Source: Arthrobacter bambusae (lineage in GTDB: Bacteria > Actinomycetota > Actinomycetes > Actinomycetales > Micrococcaceae). Taken from it: a DNA stretch of 64,000 bases. Where the stretch lies: the NCBI RefSeq assembly GCF_030812595.1, contig NZ_JAUSSZ010000005.1, positions 203,512 to 267,511 on the forward strand. Direction: 5' to 3'. This document shows, one piece after another, positions 17,666 through 26,000 of the stretch. Every line of letters begins with the position of its first letter. The first letter of the stretch is position 1. The notes below the pieces were generated by a model. That model did no database searches and was not told the DNA's origin. It saw only the letters and a list, made by a program, of their open reading frames with translations. The translations under genes and the position numbers were made by a program.

Positions 17666-18078
17666 CGGTTCTCCTCCAGGTTGTCGGGACCGAAGGCGTC
17701 TGGGAGCACTTGGTCCATGGTCTTGATGCCTTGCGTTGTCATGAGTTGCATGCCGGGTGCCCGGAATTCATAAAGCAATTGCCTGCAACGGCCACACGGC
17801 ATGAGGACATTGCCCTTAGCGTCGACGCAATAGAACGCCCGCAATCTGCCGCCGCCACCCATATGGAGCTCTCCTACGAGGGCGCACTCGGCGCACAACG
17901 TGAGTCCATAGCTCGCGTTCTCGACATTGCAGCCGCTGACGATCCGCCCGTCCTCGGTGAGGGCAGCGGCCCCCACCGGGAACTTCGAATACGGAGCGTA
18001 GGCCTTCGCCATCGCGGCGATCGCGGCGGCCTCCAGGGCCGCCCAGTCCACTTCGGTATCCGTGACCCCCACGGTCAA
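17662..18078 (-). CDS. cdd: Cytidine deaminase
   Basis: Deaminates cytidine and deoxycytidine. 138 residues, the normal short homotetrameric form. Zinc-site residues are Cys62 and Glu64 (LCAECALVGE) and Cys95/Cys98 (MPCGRCRQLL). The substrate loop KFPVGAA and NVENASYG are present. The frame opens at TTG 18078, overlapping the upstream permease stop; GTG 18072 has AAGGG 6 nt upstream and may be the real start. It sits between nucleoside permeases and deoA. Confidence 0.94.
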   Translation of the reverse strand: MTVGVTDTEVDWAALEAAAIAAMAKAYAPYSKFPVGAAALTEDGRIVSGCNVENASYGLTLCAECALVGELHMGGGGRLRAFYCVDAKGNVLMPCGRCRQLLYEFRAPGMQLMTTQGIKTMDQVLPDAFGPDNLEENR

Positions 18079-19586
18079 CCCTTGACGTAAGGTATGCCGC
18101 TTGCCGCCGGCGGCCGGGACCTACCCACCAATCCGGCGACGGCGAAGACCGTCAGGGCGTAAGGCAGCATGGCCATGAACTGGCTCGGCACCGGCGACCC
18201 GATGATGGTGATGACGCTCTGGAGGTTGTCCGCGAAGCCGAACAGCAAGGCGGCCAGGAAGGCGCCGATCGGATTCCAGCGCCCGAAGATCAACGCCGCC
18301 AAGGCGATATACCCGCGGCCTCCGGACATGTCCTTGCTGAACGCATCCACGGATACCAGCGTGAAGAACGATCCGCCGATCCCCGCGATCGCACCGCCCA
18401 TGAGCACGTTCCAGAAACGGGTCCGGTTGACGTTGATGCCCACGGTGTCAGCCGCCTGCGGGTGCTCGCCGACGGCCCTCACGCGCAGTCCCCACTTCGT
18501 GTGGAACAGGCCGAGGTAAACCACGATCACGGCGATGTACATCAGATAGCCCACGAGGGACTGGTGGAACAGGATGGGGCCGATGATGGGGATATCCGAC
18601 AGGAAGGGAATGTCCACCGGGGGCAGGCGCCCCGGCTTGTTGAGCCCATCCGGGTCGGCCGTCAGCAACGTGGAAAAGAGGAAGCTCGTCAGTCCACTGA
18701 TGAGGACGTTGAGCACGACGCCGACGATGATCTGGTTGACGAGGTACTTGATGCTGACCACGGCCAGGACCAAGGAGACCAGGGCTCCGGCGACGGCCGC
18801 AGCGACCAGGCCGGCGTAGACATTGTGCGTCACCGTGGCAACCACGGCCGCGGAAAACGCTCCCAGCAGGAGCTGACCTTCGATGGCGATGTTGACCACG
18901 CCGACGCGTTCGCACAGGACGCCGGAAAGGGATCCGAAGACCAGCGGCACGGCCAAAGTTACGGATCCTGCGATGAGTCCGGCGAGCGAGATTGACGGCT
19001 CATCCCCATTTCCGCCCGCCACGATCCAGACCATGAACCCGATAAGGAACACAGCGGCAAAGGTGCCGCCTACCCAGCGGGGTGTGGTCTTCTTCGCCTG
19101 CGTGCGGTACACCGTGTAGCCGGCCAGGCCCAGGAGGATCACCGAAGCGATCCAGCCGACGGCCGCGGAAGGAAGCGTGATCTTGGAAACCTTCGCCACT
19201 CCCAGCGCGGCAAGGCCGAGGACCACCACGGCGGCGACGGTGGATGCGGGCAACCACCCTGGCACTGTGCCTGAACCCGATGCGAGGCCGGAACGACGGC
19301 GGGTGAACCACAGGTAGACAAACCACACGGAAAGCAGCAGGGCCAGGACGAACGTGACCAAAGCAGCAACACTGGAAGCGGCTTCATTGGCTGCTTCGGC
19401 GATGCCGAAACCCGCCGACTTCGAGTTGGACATGAATCCGAACAGCACAGTTCCCAGGATTGCGAGCAAGGACAGCCCTATTCCCGCTTTCCAGCTCACC
19501 AGCTCTGTGGCACCCGTTTTCCCGGGGCGTGAAGGGGCGTTGCCGGCGGGTGTGCCACTGCCGGACTGAGTTGTTGTGGTGCTCAT
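18075..19586 (-). CDS. Nucleoside ABC transporter permease (second permease)
   Basis: Inner-membrane subunit of a BMP-type nucleoside importer (PnrA/NupNOPQ type), 503 residues. ATG 19586 (MSTTTTQSGSG) is chosen because it overlaps the upstream stop as ATGA; a spurious frame continues to 19835. Layout: disordered Ser/Gly/Pro head, several extra N-terminal membrane spans (about residues 30-190), then the family core GSLSGVLCERVGVVNIAIEG, VNQIIVGVVLNVLISGLTSF, KWGLRVRAVGEHPQAADTVG and DMSGGRGYIALAALIFGRWNP. The extra N-terminal spans make it longer than the Bacillus homologue; this is usual in actinobacteria. Confidence 0.9.
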   Translation of the reverse strand: MSTTTTQSGSGTPAGNAPSRPGKTGATELVSWKAGIGLSLLAILGTVLFGFMSNSKSAGFGIAEAANEAASSVAALVTFVLALLLSVWFVYLWFTRRRSGLASGSGTVPGWLPASTVAAVVVLGLAALGVAKVSKITLPSAAVGWIASVILLGLAGYTVYRTQAKKTTPRWVGGTFAAVFLIGFMVWIVAGGNGDEPSISLAGLIAGSVTLAVPLVFGSLSGVLCERVGVVNIAIEGQLLLGAFSAAVVATVTHNVYAGLVAAAVAGALVSLVLAVVSIKYLVNQIIVGVVLNVLISGLTSFLFSTLLTADPDGLNKPGRLPPVDIPFLSDIPIIGPILFHQSLVGYLMYIAVIVVYLGLFHTKWGLRVRAVGEHPQAADTVGINVNRTRFWNVLMGGAIAGIGGSFFTLVSVDAFSKDMSGGRGYIALAALIFGRWNPIGAFLAALLFGFADNLQSVITIIGSPVPSQFMAMLPYALTVFAVAGLVGRSRPPAASGIPYVKG

Positions 19587-20956
19587 GCTGTTGCAGCTCC
19601 GCTCTCGATTTTTCCGGAGGGCATGGTTCCGGAGCCGGGGCCGCCAGTGGCCTTCGTCTTTTTCCGCGGGTTCAGTCCGAAGATCGCGCGGACCAGTGGC
19701 GGTGCCGCAATGAACAGGACGATCAAGGACTGAATGACCAAAACGATGTCGATGGGGGTCTGGGTTTGAGCCTGCATCGCAACGCCTCCCGCACGGAACG
19801 CGCCGAACAGAAGCCCGGCGAAGAAGGTTCCCCACGGCGTGGAGCGGCCGAGCAATGCGACCGTGATGGCGTCGAATCCGATGGAGGCCGCGACGCCTCC
19901 GGAGAGGTATTTCTCCGTTCCGGATACTTGTGCGATGCCGGCCAGGCCTGCAAGCGCGCCCGCAATCGCCATCACCAGGATCACGGCCCGGGGCACATTG
20001 ATTCCAGCGGTGCGTGCCGCGCTCTGGTTCGCGCCCACGGCACGGAATTCAAAGCCGAGCGTGGAGCGTTTCAGGAGCCACCAGACGAGGACGGTCGCCA
20101 GGACGGCCAGGAGGAACCCCGCGTGGAGCCTGAACTGGGGACCGAGCAACTCCGGGAACAGTGCCGACTGGTCCAGGAAGGGTGAGATCGGGTTGGTCGA
20201 ACCCTTGCGTTGGAAAGCCGGAGTTGTCAGGAGGAACAGAAGGAGGAAGTTGGCAATGTAGTTCAGCATGATGGTCACGATGACCTCATGCGCACCTGTC
20301 CGGGCCTTGAGGAGGCCTACGACGCCGCCCCACACCGCGCCGCCGACCAATCCGGCGATCACGACAACCAGCAGGTGCACCAGGAATGGCAAGTGCCAGG
20401 TGAATCCCACATAGGCGCCGAACAAAGCGCCAAAGATGATTTGGCCCTGCGCACCGATGTTGAACAGTCCCGCACGGAAGGCCAGGGCTACGCCGAGTCC
20501 TGCCAGGATCAGGGGCGTTGACACGGTGAGGGTTTCAGTGATCGGGTACAGCTGGCCCGCGGTGTCGGCTGCCGCCCAGTTGAATATCGATCCCTGGACG
20601 AGTGCCACGTAGGGCCTGAAGACCTCGGTGAGCATGTCCCCCGGCTGTGCGAAGAAATAGCCCGCCGTTTCTGCCACTTTGGGGTTGGTCACGGCCATCA
20701 GGATTCCACCGAGAACAATCGCGAGGAGCACGGACAACACCGAGACCATGGCGTTTCCGGTCACGATCTGCCGGAAAACCGAACCACTGGCCGCGTGGGG
20801 AATTTGTCCGCCTTGGCTCGTAGCCGGAATGACTGACGGAGCCATTGCACCGTCTGCCGTGTCCAGTGCGACATCCAGGACGACCTCGTCGTCCAATGTC
20901 TCCGGGCGCTCGGATTCGACCTCGTTTGCTTGCCGAGGGGTGTTGGACTCAGACAT
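19583..20956 (-). CDS. Nucleoside ABC transporter permease (first permease)
   Basis: Partner permease, 457 residues. A hydrophilic head of about 65 residues precedes the first membrane span (MVSVLSVLLAIVLGGILMAV). Core motifs: PLILAGLGVALAFRAGLFNI GAQGQ (about 151-175), HEVIVTIMLNYIANFLLLFL, STLGFEFRAVGANQSAARTA and GGVAASIGFDAITVALLGRS. The start overlaps the ATPase gene by 8 nt. The two permeases, the ATPase and the BMP lipoprotein form a full importer next to cdd and deoA, so nucleosides are the expected cargo. Confidence 0.9.
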   Translation of the reverse strand: MSESNTPRQANEVESERPETLDDEVVLDVALDTADGAMAPSVIPATSQGGQIPHAASGSVFRQIVTGNAMVSVLSVLLAIVLGGILMAVTNPKVAETAGYFFAQPGDMLTEVFRPYVALVQGSIFNWAAADTAGQLYPITETLTVSTPLILAGLGVALAFRAGLFNIGAQGQIIFGALFGAYVGFTWHLPFLVHLLVVVIAGLVGGAVWGGVVGLLKARTGAHEVIVTIMLNYIANFLLLFLLTTPAFQRKGSTNPISPFLDQSALFPELLGPQFRLHAGFLLAVLATVLVWWLLKRSTLGFEFRAVGANQSAARTAGINVPRAVILVMAIAGALAGLAGIAQVSGTEKYLSGGVAASIGFDAITVALLGRSTPWGTFFAGLLFGAFRAGGVAMQAQTQTPIDIVLVIQSLIVLFIAAPPLVRAIFGLNPRKKTKATGGPGSGTMPSGKIESGAATA

Positions 20957-22499
20957 GGGTTCCTCCCTCGAGGGTCTTGTGCGCAGTCAGTTCTGCCTCA
21001 TGTTCCGGAACGCCTGCCATCATCAAGCCCAATACGTCGCGGGAGGTACCGGCGGGAACAATTCCCACCAGCTTTCCCCGGTAGAGAACGGCGATCCTGT
21101 CAGCGAGCTCGAGCACCTCATCGAGCTCCGTGGACACAATCATCACGGGAGTTCCGTTGTCCCGTTCGGCAATGACTCTTTTGTGCACGAATTCGATGGA
21201 ACCTACGTCGAGGCCCCGGGTGGGCTGGGAGGCGATGAAGAGCCTCAATGGCCTGGACAGCTCCCTGGCCAGGACCACCTTTTGCTGGTTTCCTCCGGAG
21301 AGCGTACCGACGGCGACGTCGATCGACGGCGTCCGCACATCGAACTCTTCGACCTTCTTCTCCGCGTGGGAAGCGATCAAGGCCGGCTTCATGCCGATGC
21401 CTTTGGCAAACGGCTCCTTGTCGTATAGGTCCAGGATCATGTTCTCGGAAATGGAGAACGTACCTACCAGACCGTCGATCTTGCGGTCCTCAGGGACGAA
21501 CCCGACGCCGGCGGAAAGTACCTGCTTGACGCTCTTGCCGAGCAGTTCGACGTCGTCGAGGACGATGGATCCGGTGACGTGGGGCTGGACGCCGAGGATG
21601 GCTTCCGTGAGCTCGGTCTGGCCGTTGCCCTGGACACCGGCGATGGCAAGCACTTCACCCTTGGCGATGTCGAAACTCAGGCCGTCCACGACGTGCTGGC
21701 CATTGTGGTCGACAACGGTCAGGTCCCGGACCTTGAAGGTGGCGTCACCCGGTTGGGCGGGCTTCTTTTCCAGGGTCAGGCTGACCGCCCGGCCCACCAT
21801 CGCCGACGCGAGTTCCGTCGGGGAAGCCGAAGGATCAGCGGAGCCGACCACTTTCCCCCGCCGGATCACGGTGATGATGTCCGAAATTTCCTTGACCTCG
21901 CGCAGCTTGTGCGAGATGAAGACGATTGATTTACCGGCGGCCTTGAGCTGGCGGATGATGTCCAGGAGCTCATCCGTTTCCTGCGGAGTGAGAACGGCAG
22001 TCGGTTCATCGAGGATCAGGACTTCGGCGTCGCGCACCAGGGCCTTGATGATCTCGACGCGTTGCTGCACGCCCACGGGCAGGTCTTCCACGAGCGCGTC
22101 GGGGTCGACATGGAATCCGTACTGCTCGGAAATCTCGGAAATCCTGCGGCGGGTTTCATCCAGGTTCAGGAAGCCCGCCGCCTTGGTGGATTCGTTTCCC
22201 AGGGCGACATTTTCGGCCACGGTGAATACCGGAATCAGCATGAAGTGCTGGTGGACCATTCCGATTCCTGCCGCCATGGCATCGCCGGGACCCTTGAAAA
22301 CGACGGGCTTGCCGTCGACCAGGATTTCGCCGTCGCTGGGGTCATAGAGCCCATAAAGGACATTCATCAGGGTGGATTTGCCGGCGCCGTTTTCGCCCAA
22401 GAGGCAGTGGACTTGGCCGGGTTCAACCACGAGATCGATGTGGTCATTGGCTACGAGGGATCCGAAGCGCTTCGTGATCCCTTTCAGTTCGAGTTTCAA
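20949..22499 (-). CDS. Nucleoside ABC transporter ATP-binding protein, two ATPase domains
   Basis: 516-residue double ATPase. Domain 1: [18 protein letters not shown] (Walker A), LPVGVQQRVEIIKAL (signature), [13 protein letters not shown] (Walker B). Domain 2: a degenerate Walker A (GVQGNGQTELTEAI) but an intact signature [15 protein letters not shown] and ASQPTRGLDVG. This asymmetry is normal for the RbsA/NupO group. The start is TTG 22499 with TTGGAG about 8 nt upstream. It is preceded by an intercistronic hairpin after the lipoprotein gene. Confidence 0.91.
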   Translation of the reverse strand: MKLELKGITKRFGSLVANDHIDLVVEPGQVHCLLGENGAGKSTLMNVLYGLYDPSDGEILVDGKPVVFKGPGDAMAAGIGMVHQHFMLIPVFTVAENVALGNESTKAAGFLNLDETRRRISEISEQYGFHVDPDALVEDLPVGVQQRVEIIKALVRDAEVLILDEPTAVLTPQETDELLDIIRQLKAAGKSIVFISHKLREVKEISDIITVIRRGKVVGSADPSASPTELASAMVGRAVSLTLEKKPAQPGDATFKVRDLTVVDHNGQHVVDGLSFDIAKGEVLAIAGVQGNGQTELTEAILGVQPHVTGSIVLDDVELLGKSVKQVLSAGVGFVPEDRKIDGLVGTFSISENMILDLYDKEPFAKGIGMKPALIASHAEKKVEEFDVRTPSIDVAVGTLSGGNQQKVVLARELSRPLRLFIASQPTRGLDVGSIEFVHKRVIAERDNGTPVMIVSTELDEVLELADRIAVLYRGKLVGIVPAGTSRDVLGLMMAGVPEHEAELTAHKTLEGGTHV

Positions 22500-22601
22500 A
22501 ACTCCAACCCATCTATAAAGGATGGCTCCTCGTCATCACCGTGCTCCCAGCATAGTGCTCGGCCAAAGAGTGTCGAAGAGCAAATTGAAGGCAACGCAGA
22601 A

Positions 22602-22642
22602 CGCGCTGCCCTTCTGCCAAAACTCGGCTGAAGGGCAGCGCG
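22602..22642 (-). terminator. Intercistronic hairpin between BMP lipoprotein and ATPase genes
   Basis: Perfect 13-bp stem (22602-22614 with 22630-22642), 15-nt loop, 21 nt after the lipoprotein stop. No T-run follows on the minus strand. It probably reduces read-through and protects the lipoprotein mRNA, as with livK. Confidence 0.6.
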
Positions 22643-22663
22643 ATGCGGTTTTGCCCGGAATTT

Positions 22664-23770
22664 CTACTTGGGGCTGGACTTCGATTCGACCTTGACTGCG
22701 CCGGAGATGATGTCCTTCTTCAGCTGGTCAAGATCGCTCTTCATGTCAGCGGGAACAGCGGAGTCAAGATCGTGGAACGGGGCGAGTGCAACGCCGCCGT
22801 TGTCCAGCGTGCCAACGTAGGGGCTGGGGTCGAACTTGCCGTCCTTGTCAGACTTGATGACGGTTTCGACGGCCGTTGCCATGGTCTTCTGGACCGAGGT
22901 CAGGATGACCGACTTGTAGGCGGGTGCGGTCAAGTAGCCGTCCGAGTCGACCCAGATCAACTTTGCGTCCGTGCCCTTCGCCTTGGCGTCAAGGATGGCA
23001 CTTCCGGCACCCGCTCCCACCGGACCAGCGACCGGCAGGATGACGTCCGCCCCTTGGTCCAGGAACCCCTGGGTGAGGACCTTGCCCTTGTCGACCTGCT
23101 TGAAGTCACCGACGAAGGTTCCGTCCTGCTTGTCCTTGTCCCAGCCGAGCAGCTGGACGGACTTGCCCTTCTTCTGGTTGTAGTACTTCACGCCGTCGGC
23201 GAATCCATCCATGAAGATGCTCACCGTGGGGATGTTGAGGCCACCGAAGGTGGCAACCTTGCCCGTCTTGGACGTGCCGGCTGCGAGGTACCCGGCCAGG
23301 AAGGATGCCTGGGCCGTGTCATAGACAATCGGCTTGACGTTCTTCGGGAAGGTGGGGTCCGAGTAGTCGATGATGGCGAAGTGGCTGTTCGGGTTCGCCG
23401 TTGCGATGTTCTTCGTGGCGTCGCCCAGGAGGAAGCCGACCGTAACCGTCAGCTTGCAGCCTTGCTGGACCATGGAACGAAGGTTGGGGTCGTAGTCCGT
23501 GTCAGCCTTGGACTGGACGTGCTTCTCCTGGATGTTCAGGTCCTTGGCTGCCGCCTGGAGGCCTTCGTAACCTGACTGGTTGAACGACTTGTCATCGAAG
23601 CCGCCCGAGTCGGACACCATGCATGCGGTGTAGTCGGACTTGGTGGCGCTGCCCGAGCTTGACGCAGACGGTGCGCTACCGCAGCCTGCCAGCAAAAGTG
23701 CAGCGGCGCCCGCAGTTGCGACGCCTGCAAATGAACCGCGCTTTAGGGTGGCACGCAGTGATTGCTTCAA
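22664..23770 (-). CDS. BMP-family nucleoside-binding lipoprotein
   Basis: Extracytoplasmic binding lipoprotein, 368 residues. The start is TTG 23770 with GGAGGAAAA right upstream; the longer frame to 23947 crosses the promoter. Lipobox LLLAGC follows the signal helix, then a Ser-rich linker. BMP-family motifs: ACMVSDSGGFDDKSFNQSGY, DPNLRSMVQQGCKLTVTVGF, AGYLAAGTSKTGKVATFGGL and DQGADVILPVAGPVGAG. Homologues (PnrA, MED/BMP) bind purine and other nucleosides; adjacency to cdd and deoA supports this. Confidence 0.92.
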   Translation of the reverse strand: MKQSLRATLKRGSFAGVATAGAAALLLAGCGSAPSASSSGSATKSDYTACMVSDSGGFDDKSFNQSGYEGLQAAAKDLNIQEKHVQSKADTDYDPNLRSMVQQGCKLTVTVGFLLGDATKNIATANPNSHFAIIDYSDPTFPKNVKPIVYDTAQASFLAGYLAAGTSKTGKVATFGGLNIPTVSIFMDGFADGVKYYNQKKGKSVQLLGWDKDKQDGTFVGDFKQVDKGKVLTQGFLDQGADVILPVAGPVGAGAGSAILDAKAKGTDAKLIWVDSDGYLTAPAYKSVILTSVQKTMATAVETVIKSDKDGKFDPSPYVGTLDNGGVALAPFHDLDSAVPADMKSDLDQLKKDIISGAVKVESKSSPK

Positions 23771-23786
23771 TTTTCCTCCAGGAAGA

Positions 23787-23815
23787 AAGTTATTGATGCT
23801 ACGACAGTCGGTCAA
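23787..23815 (-). promoter_or_regulatory. Promoter of the nucleoside importer operon
   Basis: On the minus strand TTGACC (23815-23810) and TAACTT (23792-23787) are separated by exactly 17 nt. The -35 fits the sigma-A consensus in five of six positions; the -10 is weaker. It lies 16 nt before the TTG start. Confidence 0.5.
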
Positions 23816-23932
23816 TGAGTGTCCGTTTCGAAAACTCGAGTTTGAAATTCTGTTTTCACTGATGCTTCGCAGCACTGCGCCTGGGGCGCACTGACGGCTC
23901 AACTTTAGTGGGATGGAACACACCCGAGTAAC

Positions 23933-23970
23933 ACAAAAGCCCAACAACCCGAGGATTGTTGAGCTTTTGT
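23933..23970 (-). terminator. Terminator after the oxidoreductase gene
   Basis: Stem of 8 bp plus 6 bp with one mismatch around an 8-nt loop (23933-23947 with 23956-23970). Both outer arms carry a T/A run, so it can end transcription on the minus strand (CTTTTGTGTT) and perhaps in both directions. Confidence 0.7.
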
Positions 23971-24049
23971 TACCAAGCGGTAGCCGGATTTCCCAGCCAA
24001 CCGTCCTAGTATGCCTGCCGTTGCAGCCAGTACTCAGTGCAGCAGCTAC

Positions 24050-25069
24050 TTAGCGCAGCCGGACCAGCATCTTGCCGGTGTTGGCTCCGTCCAGCAGGTC
24101 GATAAAGGCCTGCGGCGCGTTTTCGAGCCCCTCAACGATCGTCTCGTCATAGCGGACTGTTCCGTCCGCCAGCCATCCGGCCATCCTCTCGGCGAACTCG
24201 GCGGCGTGCTGGCGCTGGCCGCCTACGAGGAAACCGCGGATGGTCAGTTGCTTCCCGATGGCCACAGCCAGATTGCGGGGTGCCGGCGTGGGCTCGGTGG
24301 AGTTGTACTGCGAAATGGCACCGCACATTGCCACGCGGCCACCCACCGTGAGGGCCGCGAGGGCAGCTTCGAGGTGTTCGCCGCCCACGTTGTCAAAGTA
24401 GACATCGATGCCACGCTCCCCCGCAGCTTCGCGAAGTTGCTTCGCCACCGGACCGTCGTGGTAGTCAAAGGCCGCGTCGAAGCCGAGTTCCAGCAAGCGG
24501 GCCACCTTCTCCGGGGAACCGGCACTGCCGATTACCTTGGAGGCGCCCATGGCCTTGGCGACCTGGCCGACAATCGAACCTACCGCGCCTGCGGCACCGG
24601 AAACGAAGACGACGTCGCCCGCTTTGAACTCGGCCACCTTGAGCAGCCCGGCATACGCCGTCAGGCCCGTCATGCCAAGGGCTCCGAGGAATGCCGACGT
24701 CGGCGCCAGGCCGCCCGGAACCGGCGTCGCGCTTGCCGCGTCCACCACGGAATATTCGCGCCAGCCGAGCTGGTGCACGACGACGTCACCCACCTTGAGC
24801 GACTCGGCACGGGACGCGATAACCTCACCTACCGCGCCGCCGTCGAGCGCTGCGTCGAGGCGGAAGGGCGCCGAATAGGACTTCACGTCATTCATGCGGC
24901 CGCGCATGTAGGGATCGACCGACATGAACTCGTTGCGGACGAGGACCTGGCCGTCCTGAAGTTCCGGCAGATCGCTCTCGGCCAGCCGGAAGTTCTCCTG
25001 GACAGGGCGCCCCTGCGGGCGGGATGCCAGCTGGATTTCCCGGGTGCTGCTGGGAAGTGCGGCGCTCAT
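24050..25069 (-). CDS. Zinc-free MDR NADP-dependent oxidoreductase (PTGR/CurA type)
   Basis: Medium-chain reductase, 339 residues, probably reducing C=C bonds of enones or quinones with NADPH. Family features: SVDPYMRGRMND near residue 51, LGALGMTGLTAYAGLLKV, the nucleotide-binding VFVSGAAGAVGSIVGQVAKA near 145, and YFDNVGGEHLEAAL. Structural-zinc cysteines are absent, as in this subgroup. Its ATG overlaps the ohr stop, so it belongs to the ohrR-ohr unit and may clear peroxide-derived reactive carbonyls (inference). Confidence 0.88.
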   Translation of the reverse strand: MSAALPSSTREIQLASRPQGRPVQENFRLAESDLPELQDGQVLVRNEFMSVDPYMRGRMNDVKSYSAPFRLDAALDGGAVGEVIASRAESLKVGDVVVHQLGWREYSVVDAASATPVPGGLAPTSAFLGALGMTGLTAYAGLLKVAEFKAGDVVFVSGAAGAVGSIVGQVAKAMGASKVIGSAGSPEKVARLLELGFDAAFDYHDGPVAKQLREAAGERGIDVYFDNVGGEHLEAALAALTVGGRVAMCGAISQYNSTEPTPAPRNLAVAIGKQLTIRGFLVGGQRQHAAEFAERMAGWLADGTVRYDETIVEGLENAPQAFIDLLDGANTGKMLVRLR

Positions 25070-25497
25070 GCGGCCACCTCCACAAGCTTGATGTCGACGG
25101 CGATGTTCCCGCGGGTCGCGTTGGAGTAGGGGCAGATCTGGTGGGCCTTGGCCACGAGCTGCTCGGCGGTTTCCCGGTCGAGGGCAGGCAAGGCGATCTC
25201 GAGTTCGGCGGCGAGTCCATATCCCTCGCTGCCTTCCAAGGCACCGAAGTGGATCTTGGCGGCGACCGCGGAATCAGTGACATCCACCCGGGCCTTGCGT
25301 CCCACCAGCCTGAGCGCGGAGTGGAAGCATGCCGCGTATCCGGCGGCGAAAAGCTGCTCGGGGTTGGTGCCCTGGCCGTTACCGCCCAGCTCCACCGGGC
25401 TGGCGAGTGCCACGTCCAGCTTGCCGTCATTGGTACGCGCGTTGCCTTCGCGCCCTTCACCGGAGGCAAGCGCCTCGGCTGTGTACAAAGTCTTCAC
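25066..25497 (-). CDS. ohr: Organic hydroperoxide resistance peroxidase Ohr
   Basis: Cys-based peroxidase that reduces organic hydroperoxides; cytosolic dimer. 143 residues, the usual length. The peroxidatic Cys57 (AAGYAACFHSAL) and resolving Cys122 (AHQICPYSNATRGN) are both present, with the Arg/Glu region near AEALASGEGREG. GTG 25497 has AAAAGGAA upstream. It lies 32 nt after ohrR, so it is in one operon with its own sensor. Confidence 0.95.
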   Translation of the reverse strand: MKTLYTAEALASGEGREGNARTNDGKLDVALASPVELGGNGQGTNPEQLFAAGYAACFHSALRLVGRKARVDVTDSAVAAKIHFGALEGSEGYGLAAELEIALPALDRETAEQLVAKAHQICPYSNATRGNIAVDIKLVEVAA

Positions 25498-25529
25498 TGT
25501 GGTTCCTTTTCCTTCGATGGGATGGACGA

Positions 25530-25964
25530 TCAGATGGCTGAATGGAGGGCGGCGGTAAGCCGGCCCAGAGTGTCGTGAAGCTGCGCGAGCTCGGTTGCGC
25601 TCAAGCCCGCGGCGTCGGCGAGGCGCTGCGGCACGGCCCCGGCCCGTGCACTCAGGACCCGCCCGGCATCGCTCAGGTGGACCTCGACCCGACGCTCGTC
25701 CTCGGCCGAACGCCGGCGCTCCACGAGGCCCATGGCTTCAAGCCTCTTGAGGAGCGGTGAGAGCGTGCCCGAGTCAAGACCCAGCTCCGCGCCCAGTTCG
25801 CGGACGCTTCGAGGCTCGTTTTCCCAAAGAACCAGCATCACGAGGTACTGCGGATACGTCAGCCCAAGCTCTTCCAGCACGGGCCTGTAGACCGCCGTGG
25901 CAGCCTTCGAGGCGGAGTAGAGGGCGAAACAGACCTGGCGGTCAAGGCGGGGAGCTTCATTCAC
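25530..25964 (-). CDS. ohrR: MarR-family organic peroxide sensor OhrR
   Basis: Repressor that loses DNA binding when an N-terminal Cys is oxidised. 144 residues with reactive Cys12 in DRQVCFALYSASKA, the winged helix (SVRELGAELGLDSGTLSPLL, then RRRSAEDERRVEVHLSDAG) and no second conserved Cys in the C-terminal region, so the one-Cys type is likely. GTG 25964 is preceded by a -10 box at 7 nt and no ribosome site, indicating a leaderless mRNA. Neighbouring ohr and the operator at 25981-25995 make the OhrR role firm. Confidence 0.92.
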   Translation of the reverse strand: MNEAPRLDRQVCFALYSASKAATAVYRPVLEELGLTYPQYLVMLVLWENEPRSVRELGAELGLDSGTLSPLLKRLEAMGLVERRRSAEDERRVEVHLSDAGRVLSARAGAVPQRLADAAGLSATELAQLHDTLGRLTAALHSAI

Positions 25965-25971
25965 GTTGATA

Positions 25972-26000
25972 ACGATAGCTCACAATTAGATTGTGCACAA
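25972..26000 (-). promoter_or_regulatory. ohrR promoter with embedded OhrR-type operator
   Basis: TTGTGC (26000-25995) and TATCGT (25977-25972) are 17 nt apart; the GTG start follows 7 nt later. Between and overlapping them is CACAAT-TAG-ATTGTG (25981-25995), a perfect 6+3+6 palindrome close to the TACAATT-AATTGTA type bound by OhrR in Bacillus. Binding there would block RNA polymerase, giving autorepression of ohrR-ohr. Confidence 0.65.
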
